64,000 bases of DNA, taken from Dyadobacter chenhuakuii. GTDB taxonomy: Bacteria; Bacteroidota; Bacteroidia; Cytophagales; Spirosomataceae. The notes beneath the pieces are model-generated. The model had not been told where the DNA came from. It saw only the letters and a list, made by a program, of their open reading frames with translations, and ran no database searches. The stretch's first letter is position 1; every line of letters begins with the position of its first letter. The translations under genes and the position numbers were made by a program. The DNA lies in NCBI RefSeq assembly GCF_023821985.2, contig NZ_CP098805.1, positions 3,596,001 through 3,660,000 of the forward strand. The letters are read 5' to 3'. This document shows positions 19,306 to 27,280 of this stretch, piece by piece.

Positions 19306-20685
19306 ATGAAGATATCCCATTATTACCTTACCTGCATGTGCCTTCTCCTCTTGCTTACAATAGACGGTTTTGGCCAAAAGAAAAAAAATAATGTTACCAA
19401 ACCTGCGGTTTTCAATCCGGCAGACAGACCTAAAAACTTGTCCGACACCGCATTACTTGAATTAGTACAAAAACAAACATTTCGCTATTTCTGGGAATTC
19501 GGGCACCCGGTCAGCGGCATGTCACGCGAACGGAGCAACATTGCCTTCGATTATGGGGATGAAGTGGTAACGACCGGCGGAACCGGATTTGGCATTATGG
19601 CCATGATCGTTGCAGCGGAAAGAGGATGGCAGCCACGAGATTCCATTTCGGCCAGACTTGTGAAAATGATGAAATTTTTAGCCAAAGCCGATCATTACCA
19701 CGGCATTTTCCCGCACTGGCTCAATGGTGCAACGGGCAAAATAGTGCCGTTTGGCCGTAAGGATGACGGTGGCGATTTGGTGGAAAGCTCCTTCCTTTTC
19801 CAGGGAATGTTAGCCGCCAGGCAATATTTTGACCGGGATAACGATGTGGAAAGAGATCTCCGGAACCGCATTCAGTGGATATGGAATGAGGCAGAGTGGG
19901 ATTGGTATACAAGAGGAAATCCCAACCAACTTTACTGGCATTGGAGCCCAAACAATGGCTGGGCCATGAATTTCGAGCTTAGGGGTTATAACGAGACATT
20001 GATCACATATGTGATGGCTGTCTCTTCGCCCCGTTACCCAATTACTGCGCAGGTTTACAATAAATGCTGGGCACAAAGCGATCATTTTAAAAATGGAAAG
20101 GAATACTATGGCGTGAAACTTCCGCTGGGTTTTGATTATGGCGGGCCGCTTTTCTTTGCACATTATTCATTCCTGGGCCTTGATCCAAGGAAATTAAAAG
20201 ACCAGTATGCCGATTACTGGGAGCAGAATGTGAACCACTCGCTGATTAATTACAAACATTGCGTTGCCAATCCAGGCAAGTTCAGAGGTTACGGGGAAAA
20301 CAGCTGGGGACTGACTGCGAGTGACACCTACAACGGCTATAATGCACATTCTCCGACCAACGATTTTGGCACCATTACACCGACCGCAGCGCTTTCTTCA
20401 TTTCCTTACACGCCGGAACAATCAATGAAAGCATTGCGTCATTTCTATGACGATTTGGGTGATAAAATTTGGAGCGAATATGGGTTTACGGATGCATTCA
20501 ATGAGAGTCAGAACTGGTATGCCAAATCACATCTGGCTATTGACCAGGGACCAATCATTGTGATGATCGAAAATTACAGGACAGGCTTGCTCTGGAAATT
20601 GTTTATGAAAGATCCCGATGTTCAAAACGGGCTCAAAAAACTGGGTTTTGAAAGTCCTGCATTAGATATAAGCAGCAAAAATTAA
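19306..20685 (+). CDS. GH144-like glucanase, second copy, secreted
   Basis: A 459-residue paralogue of the preceding gene, 23 bases downstream. The same blocks occur in the same order (LVQKQTFRYFWEFGHPVSG, HWLNGATG, AEWDWY, YWHWSPNN, GPLFFAHYSFLGL, PTAALSSFPYTP, LAIDQGPIIVMIEN). It has an ordinary signal peptide (about 1-23, ending DGFGQ) without a lipobox Cys, so it is probably free in the periplasm. A division of labour between an anchored endo-acting and a soluble periplasmic enzyme is plausible, but is inferred. An intrinsic terminator follows. Confidence 0.86.
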   Translation: MKISHYYLTCMCLLLLLTIDGFGQKKKNNVTKPAVFNPADRPKNLSDTALLELVQKQTFRYFWEFGHPVSGMSRERSNIAFDYGDEVVTTGGTGFGIMAMIVAAERGWQPRDSISARLVKMMKFLAKADHYHGIFPHWLNGATGKIVPFGRKDDGGDLVESSFLFQGMLAARQYFDRDNDVERDLRNRIQWIWNEAEWDWYTRGNPNQLYWHWSPNNGWAMNFELRGYNETLITYVMAVSSPRYPITAQVYNKCWAQSDHFKNGKEYYGVKLPLGFDYGGPLFFAHYSFLGLDPRKLKDQYADYWEQNVNHSLINYKHCVANPGKFRGYGENSWGLTASDTYNGYNAHSPTNDFGTITPTAALSSFPYTPEQSMKALRHFYDDLGDKIWSEYGFTDAFNESQNWYAKSHLAIDQGPIIVMIENYRTGLLWKLFMKDPDVQNGLKKLGFESPALDISSKN

Positions 20686-20704
20686 CCCCTTATTTACTAA
20701 AATT

Positions 20705-20743
20705 GACAGAAAGACCGGCCCTATGCTGGTCTTTCTGTTTTAT
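20705..20743 (+). terminator. Terminator of the glucan utilisation operon
   Basis: A 14-bp stem (20706-20719 with 20725-20738, one G-U pair) closes a 5-base loop and runs into TTTTAT. It lies 20 bases past the second glucanase and defines the operon end. Confidence 0.8.
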
Positions 20744-20747
20744 AAAA

Positions 20748-20755
20748 TATGTTTG
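20748..20755 (+). promoter_or_regulatory. -7 element before the Kelch gene
   Basis: TATGTTTG matches TAnnTTTG exactly, directly behind the terminator and 72 bases before the Kelch start. The -33 position falls in the terminator stem and lacks a clear TTTG. Confidence 0.4.
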
Positions 20756-20826
20756 TACCTTGATGCATATTTCCGACCAGGCATTTGTTCAGAAAATATC
20801 CCTTACCCACATCAAAAGCGAATAAA

Positions 20827-21807
20827 ATGAGCTCAAAATTAAGAACCCCGATATTTCTGATTGCCTTAATCCTCCTTATCCTCCCTGCATATGCACAGAT
20901 ATGGAAGGTTTCCGAGCCCGAGAATCTTCCCGAAAAGAGGCACGAAAATGCAATGGCAACGGCGAATGGAAAACTCTATCTTTTGGGTGGCCGCGGCGTG
21001 AAGCCCGTTGACGAATATGACTTCAAAAAAGATTCCTGGTCACATTTGAAGGAGACACCGCTGGAAATGAGCCATTTTCAAGCTGTTACTTATAAGAATG
21101 AAATTTACGTTTTGGGCGCATTTACAGGCGGTTATCCACACGAAACGCCAATTCCTAACATTTACATCTTTAATCCCATCAAAAATGAATGGCGAAAAGG
21201 CGCTGCCATTCCGGAAAATCGTTTGCGCGGCGCCGCGGGGGCCTTTGTTTTAAATGATAAAATCTATCTCGTTTGCGGAATTCAGGATGGACATTGGGAC
21301 GGACAGGTCACCTGGTTTGACGAATTCGACCCGGCTACAAACACCTGGAAAACACTCCCCGATGCGCCCCGACCAAGAGATCATGTACAAGTGGCTGTTT
21401 ATGAAAATAAATTATATGTTGCCGGCGGGCGCTTATCAACCGCTCGTATCAACCAGGTTTTGAACACGGTGATCAAGGAAGTGGATGTATATGATTTCAA
21501 AACGGGCAAATGGTCGACATTGGATGAGTCTAATAATTTGCCAACATTAAGAGCAGGCAACACGACGGTGGTTTACGGAAACAAAATCCTGATTATCGGC
21601 GGAGAAAGTGACGCGCATGTGGAGGCGCATAAGGAGGTTGAAGCTTTCAATACACAAACCCAAAAATGGGAAAAACTGCCATCCTTGCACCAGGGACGCC
21701 ATGGAACGCAGGCTGTTTCGTTGAATAAGAAAATATTTATTGCGGCTGGATCAGCTAACAGGGGCGGCGGTCCGGAACTGAACGACATGGAAGTTCTGGA
21801 CAAATAA
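20827..21807 (+). CDS. Kelch repeat-containing secreted protein
   Basis: A 326-residue protein starting at ATG 20827 (MSSKLRTPIF) with a signal peptide ending near residue 24 (LPAYAQ). A six-bladed Kelch beta-propeller fills the rest: repeats such as NGKLYLLGGRGVKPVDEYDFKK, NKLYVAGGR and NKILIIGGES, each with the Gly-Gly and aromatic/Trp pattern. Such proteins bind sugars or proteins, and some act as sialate mutarotases (NanM), which is not supported here. It lies between the glucan operon terminator and the M1 peptidase gene, 36 bases before the latter. Confidence 0.82.
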   Translation: MSSKLRTPIFLIALILLILPAYAQIWKVSEPENLPEKRHENAMATANGKLYLLGGRGVKPVDEYDFKKDSWSHLKETPLEMSHFQAVTYKNEIYVLGAFTGGYPHETPIPNIYIFNPIKNEWRKGAAIPENRLRGAAGAFVLNDKIYLVCGIQDGHWDGQVTWFDEFDPATNTWKTLPDAPRPRDHVQVAVYENKLYVAGGRLSTARINQVLNTVIKEVDVYDFKTGKWSTLDESNNLPTLRAGNTTVVYGNKILIIGGESDAHVEAHKEVEAFNTQTQKWEKLPSLHQGRHGTQAVSLNKKIFIAAGSANRGGGPELNDMEVLDK

Positions 21808-21843
21808 CATTGCAATTAAACTCGATAAGAAAACATTTTTTAG

Positions 21844-23481
21844 ATGCGGAAAATACTGGCTTGCTTCTTCCTGCTGGCTGCTAACATCAGTTGGGCCCAG
21901 AACACAAAATTCACCCACGCCGACACGTTAAGAGGCTCGATAACACCTGAAAGGGTTTGGTGGGACTTGACTTATTACCATTTAAGTGTGCGCCCCAACG
22001 CCCAGGACAGCACATTAACAGGCTCAACAAAAGTAGTCTACAAGGTTCTCAAACCGTATCAAACGCTGCAAATCGACTTGCAGGAACCGCTACAAATTAC
22101 CAAGGTCACGCAGGATGGCGAGTCGCTCACTTACAAGCGGGATGGAGACGCTTTCTTTATTGCATTGACTAAAAAGCAGGAAGCAGGAAAAACGGAATCG
22201 ATTGAAGTGTTTTATTCAGGTAAGCCAAGATTAGCAAAACGCCCGCCGTGGGACGGAGGCGTGCAATGGGTGCCGGACGGAAAAGGAAACACCATCATTT
22301 CGACTTCCTGCCAGGGTCTGGGATCCAGCGTCTGGTGGCCTTGCAAAGACCACATGTATGACGAGCCCGACAGCATGCTCATCAGCATCACGGTCCCCAA
22401 AAACATGATGGACGTTTCAAATGGAAACCTGAGGTCGGTTATAGAGAACAATGATGATTCGCATACATTCAACTGGGCGGTCCAAAATCCGATCAACAAT
22501 TATGGTGTAAATATGAATGTGGCCAATTATGTGAGCTGGAAAGAAACATTCAAAGGTGAAAAAGGAGATTTGGCACTGAGTTATTATGTGCTGCCTCAAA
22601 ATCTGGAAAAAGCGAAGGAGCAATTTAAGCAAGCGCCTAAGATGTTGAAGGCTTTTGAACATTGGTTTGGGCCCTATCCATTTTATGAGGATGGTTACAA
22701 ACTGGTTGAAGTGCCGTATCTCGGTATGGAACACCAGAGTTCCGTAACCTATGGCAATGGTTATAAGATGGGTTATCTGGGTAAAGATCTGTCCAACTCG
22801 GGCTGGGGCTTGAAATGGGATTTTATTATCATTCATGAAAGCGGCCATGAATGGTTTGCCAACAACATTACTTATAAGGATGTGGCCGATATGTGGGTCC
22901 ATGAAAGTTTCACAAACTATTCTGAAAACCTTTACACGGAATTCTATTTCGGGAAAGAAGCCGGTGCCGATTATGTTATTGGAACCCGTGCTTTAATTGC
23001 TAATGACAGTCCCATTATTGGCACCTATGGAGTGAATAAGGAAGGGTCAAGGGATATGTATTACAAAGGTGGCAACATGTTGCACACGATCCGGCAGGTT
23101 GTGAATGATGATGAGAAATGGCGTCAGATCCTCCGGGGTTTGAATAAAACATTTTATCATCAGACTGTCGACGGGTCACAAATTGAGGCTTATGTAAGTG
23201 ATCATGCGGGTAGGAACATTAGCAAGATTTTCGATCAGTATCTGCGTGATACGCGGATCCCGGTTTTTGAATATTCATTTGGAAATAAAGGGCTTCAATA
23301 TCGCTGGGCCAATGTTGTAGAAGGCTTTGATATGCCAGTTAAAGTAAAAATGGGCGGAAAGGACGAGTTGCTTTATCCGACCGGCAGCTGGCAAAGCCTT
23401 AAAACGAAGGGCATCAAGACGCTTATCGTCGACAAGAATTTTTATATAGAGTCAAAAGAAACGAAGCCGGCATCAATGTAG
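21844..23481 (+). CDS. M1 family metallopeptidase (aminopeptidase N-like), secreted
   Basis: Zinc peptidase predicted to trim N-terminal residues of peptides in the periplasm. The 545 residues open with a signal peptide (about 1-18, NISWAQ). The N-terminal beta-saddle domain spans about 35-220. The catalytic HESGH motif is at about residues 331-335, with the third zinc ligand Glu about 19 residues on in WVHESFTNYSE. The substrate motif usually written GXMEN appears here as LGMEHQSS, with His in place of Asn. The long helical C-terminal domain of E. coli PepN is missing, as is usual in this subgroup. Its 3' end overlaps the convergent thiamine pyrophosphokinase gene by 9 bases. Confidence 0.88.
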   Translation: MRKILACFFLLAANISWAQNTKFTHADTLRGSITPERVWWDLTYYHLSVRPNAQDSTLTGSTKVVYKVLKPYQTLQIDLQEPLQITKVTQDGESLTYKRDGDAFFIALTKKQEAGKTESIEVFYSGKPRLAKRPPWDGGVQWVPDGKGNTIISTSCQGLGSSVWWPCKDHMYDEPDSMLISITVPKNMMDVSNGNLRSVIENNDDSHTFNWAVQNPINNYGVNMNVANYVSWKETFKGEKGDLALSYYVLPQNLEKAKEQFKQAPKMLKAFEHWFGPYPFYEDGYKLVEVPYLGMEHQSSVTYGNGYKMGYLGKDLSNSGWGLKWDFIIIHESGHEWFANNITYKDVADMWVHESFTNYSENLYTEFYFGKEAGADYVIGTRALIANDSPIIGTYGVNKEGSRDMYYKGGNMLHTIRQVVNDDEKWRQILRGLNKTFYHQTVDGSQIEAYVSDHAGRNISKIFDQYLRDTRIPVFEYSFGNKGLQYRWANVVEGFDMPVKVKMGGKDELLYPTGSWQSLKTKGIKTLIVDKNFYIESKETKPASM

Positions 23482-24141
23482 ATCCCAGCATTCCATAATC
23501 AAAAGGTCTCCCTTTTTGGCCGAAACCCTGACCATTCCATCCACCTCAGCCTCGTTGCTGTTTCCGGTGCGATGGCCCAAAGTCAGGGTTTCGTTATGTA
23601 AATTGTATTTCAATCCGCTAGTTTCAATGCCTTCGACTGCACCGACCGGAATCAACGAAATGGGTGTTCCGGCAACATACCATTTTTCAAATGTGCCGGA
23701 CAGCGGAAAAATCTTCGAATAATCATCAAACATGACTAACCTGATCTGGTCTTTGTAGCGGACCATATTAGTAATGTTAGTGATGGCATGATCTGCCCGG
23801 CGACCAGTTGCCCAAACAATGTTAGCAGCCGGGAAACCTCTGCCAATCAGAAAATCAATGGCCTTTTCTAAATCTGTCTTCTCCTGATCGGGTGTACTGA
23901 TGATCTCAATCGGGTGTTGTCTTGCGGAGATTGCATCAAAGTCATGCTGCTGATCGAAGTCACCCATCCACACATCGACTTTAATCCCCAAATCAAGGAC
24001 CCGGTAAATGGCATGATCCAAAACAACAATGAATGGGCTCCATTCGAGCAATTGGCCCAACAGTTCGGGAGAACAGGCTTCCCCGTTAGCAATAATTAAA
24101 GCAGGCTCCTGCTTCTCCCTAACAATATGGTGAGATGACAT
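23473..24141 (-). CDS. Thiamine pyrophosphokinase
   Basis: Cytoplasmic enzyme transferring pyrophosphate from ATP to thiamine to give thiamine diphosphate. The 222 residues contain the family landmarks: ALIIANGE at the N-terminus, DVWMGDFDQ (metal/ATP binding, usually GDFDS), the TPDQEKTDLEKAI segment, and ATGRRADHAITNI, equivalent to the GxRxDH motif. The C-terminal beta-sandwich (about 140-222) is thiamine-binding. The Ser-to-Gln change in GDFDQ is a minor departure. mazG lies 47 bases upstream on the same strand. Confidence 0.88.
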   Translation of the reverse strand: MSSHHIVREKQEPALIIANGEACSPELLGQLLEWSPFIVVLDHAIYRVLDLGIKVDVWMGDFDQQHDFDAISARQHPIEIISTPDQEKTDLEKAIDFLIGRGFPAANIVWATGRRADHAITNITNMVRYKDQIRLVMFDDYSKIFPLSGTFEKWYVAGTPISLIPVGAVEGIETSGLKYNLHNETLTLGHRTGNSNEAEVDGMVRVSAKKGDLLIMECWDLH

Positions 24142-24188
24142 TAATTACAATTTATTCTTAACAAGGGTTAACGAGAAACGTGAGTAAA

Positions 24189-25019
24189 TTAAATCTTGAT
24201 CGCCTTAGCTTCGTTCCAATATACATCCATTTCTTCCAATGTCATATCAGATAGTGACTTGCCTTTTGCACGGGCTGCCTCTTCCAGATATTGAAAACGC
24301 CTGATAAACTTCTTATTCGTGCGTTCCAGGGCTGTTTCGGGATTAATGTCGACGAATCTGGAATAGTTAACCAAAGAAAACAAAAGATCCCCAAACTCTC
24401 CTTCCGCTTCTTTCTGATCTATAACCTCGCCATTTTCAATGTTGAAATTTTCTTTGAATTCCTGCAACTCCTCCTGAACCTTATCCCAAACCTGCTGCTT
24501 TTCATCCCAGTCAAAACCAACACCTCTTGCTTTTTCCTGAATTCGCATGGCCTTAACCAATGCTGGCAAAGAAGCAGGCACACCTCCCAAAACAGACTTG
24601 TTGCCTTCTTTTAATTTCAACTTTTCCCAGTTTTGCTTCACAGCCTCCTCATCCTCCGCTACGAAATCTCCATAAATATGTGGATGCCGCGAGATCAGCT
24701 TGTCAGCGATGCCATCCAGGACATCCTTAATGTCGAACCGAATTCCCTCGTCTCTCTTTTCAGAACCGATTTTGGCATAAAAAACTATGTGCAGCAAAAC
24801 ATCCCCCAGCTCCTTTTTGATTTCCGGTAAATCATTCTCCAAAATCGCATCGGACAACTCGTAGGTTTCTTCGATAGTCAAATGGCGTAATGTGTCCATG
24901 GTTTGTTTCCGGTCCCATGGGCATTGTTCACGCAGCTCGTCCATAATGGTCAACAGCCGGTCGAAGGCCATTAATTGCCCCTGGCGGCGCGCAGGCAGAT
25001 CATTAAATTGCTTTTCCAT
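24189..25019 (-). CDS. mazG: Nucleoside triphosphate pyrophosphohydrolase MazG
   Basis: House-cleaning enzyme that hydrolyses (d)NTPs to NMP and pyrophosphate. The 276 residues comprise two MazG domains in tandem: the N-terminal one (about 20-130) with ECPWDRKQTMDTLRHLTIEETYEL and the EExxE metal site, the C-terminal one (about 165-260) with EEKARGVGFDWDE, EELQEF and EGEFGDLLFSLVNYSR. This full-length form resembles E. coli MazG. It starts at ATG 25019, 25 bases behind the thioesterase gene, and probably shares its transcript. No mazEF toxin-antitoxin genes are present. Confidence 0.94.
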   Translation of the reverse strand: MEKQFNDLPARRQGQLMAFDRLLTIMDELREQCPWDRKQTMDTLRHLTIEETYELSDAILENDLPEIKKELGDVLLHIVFYAKIGSEKRDEGIRFDIKDVLDGIADKLISRHPHIYGDFVAEDEEAVKQNWEKLKLKEGNKSVLGGVPASLPALVKAMRIQEKARGVGFDWDEKQQVWDKVQEELQEFKENFNIENGEVIDQKEAEGEFGDLLFSLVNYSRFVDINPETALERTNKKFIRRFQYLEEAARAKGKSLSDMTLEEMDVYWNEAKAIKI

Positions 25020-25044
25020 AACACAAAGATATGTTGCCTGAACG

Positions 25045-25527
25045 TCACTCGGCGGACGGGGTTGGAATTTTAAAACCGGTCTGGATCATGTTGCTCGTGC
25101 ATTTGGCGACGATCCGGCCATCTTCCTTGAAAATCTTGCCCTCTACATGGATAATATTTTTTCCCTTGCGCACCACCGTCGACTTTGCTGTAAGCACGTC
25201 ACCCGGGAAAGCCGGATTCAGGAAATCGCAATTCAGATTCACGGAAGTAAATGCAAATTCACCTCCCAGCGCATACACCATTGTGCCAACGATATCATCC
25301 AGAATAGTAGACGCGATTCCGCCATGCAGGGTGCGCATTGGGTTACACATATCCTCGCGGACTTCGTACTCGATTTCCAGGGAGCCCTCCGAAGCATCGA
25401 TCAGTTTTCCGTTCAGCCACTTTGCAACAGGCGAAAAGTTGCCGGCCATGTGTTTTCCTTTCCACTGAAGTAATAGATCAATCCGACTTTCCGGCAGTAA
25501 GTCGGAAGGATTAGCTTGTGAATCCAT
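25045..25527 (-). CDS. PaaI family thioesterase (hotdog fold)
   Basis: Predicted acyl-CoA thioesterase of 160 residues. The hotdog fold is recognisable from EDMCNPMRTLHGGIASTILDDIVGTM, where the HGG turn and the following Asp are the typical active-site region, and from FAFTSVNLNCDFLNPAFPGDVLTAKSTVVRKGKNI. The acyl substrate cannot be deduced. It begins at ATG 25527, about 107 bases from the minus-strand half of the palindromic -7 element described at 25634-25641, and is followed by mazG on the same strand. Confidence 0.85.
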   Translation of the reverse strand: MDSQANPSDLLPESRIDLLLQWKGKHMAGNFSPVAKWLNGKLIDASEGSLEIEYEVREDMCNPMRTLHGGIASTILDDIVGTMVYALGGEFAFTSVNLNCDFLNPAFPGDVLTAKSTVVRKGKNIIHVEGKIFKEDGRIVAKCTSNMIQTGFKIPTPSAE

Positions 25528-25622
25528 TTAAATTTATAAGTTGACAGTTTGCAATGAAATATTTTAAAAATAGTAATTATCATAGAAAGATACATGGAAA
25601 AGACTCAATGATGTGGATTTTA

Positions 25623-25654
25623 TTGCGACGTATCAAAGGTAATTGCTACCTTTG
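25623..25654 (+). promoter_or_regulatory. Promoter of the phosphosulfolactate synthase gene
   Basis: TTG (25623-25625), 21 bp, TACCTTTG (25647-25654), a full consensus match. Inside the spacer, CAAAGGTA (25634-25641) is the exact reverse complement of the -7 element, so a second, minus-strand -7 element faces the thioesterase gene. Confidence 0.65.
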
Positions 25655-25690
25655 CCGAAGTTTTTGCCAGAGATAAAAGCATACCCATAT

Positions 25691-26485
25691 ATGAATTTTA
25701 CGTTATCGCAAGTTCCTGCCCGTTCTGAAAAGCCCAGGAAAAAAGGGATCACCATGGTAATGGATAAAGGACTGAGTGTCAGGGAAACAGAAGACATGCT
25801 ATCCATTGCATCCCCCTATATTGATATCGTAAAACTAGGTTGGGCGACCTCTTTCGTAAGCCCGAATCTCAACGAAAAACTGGCGGTCTATAAAAACGCA
25901 AACATTCCGGTCTACTTCGGCGGGACGCTTTTTGAGGCTTTTGTGGTAAGAAACCAGTTTGACGATTACCGGAAGCTGCTCGACAAGTATGACCTCAAAT
26001 ATGCAGAGGTTTCGGATGGTTCCATTGAAATGAACCAGGATGTAAAATGTGAGTTCATTCGCACGCTGGCCCAGCAGGTTACGGTCCTTTCTGAGGTGGG
26101 TTCAAAGGATGAGAATAAAATTATCCCTCCTTACAAATGGATCCAGCTGATCAAATCGGAATTGCAGGCGGGTGCGTGGAAAGTGATCGGAGAGGCGCGC
26201 GAGTCTGGTAATGTTGGTTTATTCCGTGCCAGTGGCGAAGTTCGCCAGGGTTTGGTAGAAGAGATCCTCACCGAGATTGCATTCGAAGATATGCTTTGGG
26301 AGGCGCCCCAAAAATCACAGCAGGTTTGGTTTGTGAAACTCCTGGGTGCCAATGTAAATTTAGGAAACATTGCTCCAAGCGAGCTAATTCCACTCGAAAC
26401 AATCCGCCTTGGATTGCGTGGTGATACATTCAATCACTTTCTGAATGCAAAGACCAAACAGAAATGGAAAATTGATTCCAAGTAG
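25691..26485 (+). CDS. Phosphosulfolactate synthase (ComA-like)
   Basis: Predicted TIM-barrel enzyme that adds sulfite to phosphoenolpyruvate to give phosphosulfolactate. The 264-residue form starts at ATG 25691 (MNFTLSQVPARSEKPR). Family blocks are KPRKKGITMVMDKGLS, IDIVKLGWATSFV, VYFGGTLFEAF, YAEVSDGSIEM, KVIGEARESGNVGLF and GANVNLGNI. The longer reading from 25643 begins upstream of the predicted transcription start and is not used. In archaea this is the first step of coenzyme M synthesis; here no ComB, ComC or coenzyme M genes accompany it, and a role in sulfolactate or sulfonolipid metabolism is only a possibility. dedA follows after 42 bases. Confidence 0.88.
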   Translation: MNFTLSQVPARSEKPRKKGITMVMDKGLSVRETEDMLSIASPYIDIVKLGWATSFVSPNLNEKLAVYKNANIPVYFGGTLFEAFVVRNQFDDYRKLLDKYDLKYAEVSDGSIEMNQDVKCEFIRTLAQQVTVLSEVGSKDENKIIPPYKWIQLIKSELQAGAWKVIGEARESGNVGLFRASGEVRQGLVEEILTEIAFEDMLWEAPQKSQQVWFVKLLGANVNLGNIAPSELIPLETIRLGLRGDTFNHFLNAKTKQKWKIDSK

Positions 26486-26527
26486 TTTCTGCGCCTTTCA
26501 AAATATTTAGTCCACCAAAACATACCT

Positions 26528-27184
26528 ATGGAATTTTTAACGCAATTCGTCGATTTCTTCCTGCATCTCGACAAGCATTTATTCAACATTGTTGAGGAAT
26601 ACGGAACATTAACTTACGTAATTCTTTTCCTCATTGTCTTCACAGAAACTGGCCTTGTAATTATGCCATTGCTGCCAGGTGATTCACTTTTATTTGCTGC
26701 GGGCGCCATTGCTGCCAACGAAGGAACCGGCCTGAATGTCTGGCTGATCATTATCATTCTCATCGTTGCGGCCCTTTTAGGAGACAATCTCAATTATTTC
26801 GTGGGGAAAAAATTTGGGGGAGAAATCAAGAAGCGGGAACGCATTCTATTCCTGAAAAGGGAATATCTTGAAAAAACCGAAGCATTCTATGAAAAACATG
26901 GCGGAAGCACGGTGATCATGGCGCGTTTCATTCCGATCGTTCGTACAGTAGCACCTTTCGTGGCTGGTGCGGGAAGCATGAATTATTCAAAATACATCGT
27001 TTACTGCGTAATTGGAGCGATTCTTTGGGTTCCTTCACTTACATTGCTGGGCTATTTCTTCGGCAATATGGAGATCGTTAAAAAGAACTTTGAACTGGTT
27101 ATCTTCGGAATTATCGGATTCTCAATCCTCCCAATGATATATCAATATCTGAAAAGCAGATTTGCAAAACCGAATGTAGCGTAA
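26528..27184 (+). CDS. DedA family membrane protein
   Basis: Integral inner-membrane protein of the DedA/VTT superfamily, members of which are proposed lipid scramblases or transporters of lipid carriers. The 218 residues carry membrane segments at about 27-47 (TLTYVILFLIVFTETGLVI), 70-95, 140-165 and 185-205. The signature PLLPGDSLLFAAG and the conserved MARFIPIVRTVAPFVAGAG, with its functional Arg residues, are present. It follows the phosphosulfolactate synthase gene by 42 bases and is probably cotranscribed; a shared bidirectional terminator separates it from guaB. Confidence 0.93.
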   Translation: MEFLTQFVDFFLHLDKHLFNIVEEYGTLTYVILFLIVFTETGLVIMPLLPGDSLLFAAGAIAANEGTGLNVWLIIIILIVAALLGDNLNYFVGKKFGGEIKKRERILFLKREYLEKTEAFYEKHGGSTVIMARFIPIVRTVAPFVAGAGSMNYSKYIVYCVIGAILWVPSLTLLGYFFGNMEIVKKNFELVIFGIIGFSILPMIYQYLKSRFAKPNVA

Positions 27185-27218
27185 CTAGCTTTCTTTTTTT
27201 TTGAGATACAATAAACAT

Positions 27219-27255
27219 AAAAACGCCTCGTAACATTTTGTCACGAGGCGTTTTC
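27219..27255. terminator. Bidirectional terminator between dedA and guaB
   Basis: AAAACGCCTCGT (27220-27231) pairs perfectly with ACGAGGCGTTTT (27243-27254) around an 11-base loop. A/T runs flank both sides, so it can serve both convergent genes. Confidence 0.85.
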
Positions 27256-27280
27256 ATGTTATGTCAATCTTACTAAATGC

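Noticed and set aside
20827-21807. Kelch protein as a sialate mutarotase (NanM)
   Set aside because: Only the propeller pattern is shared; no sialic acid genes are near.
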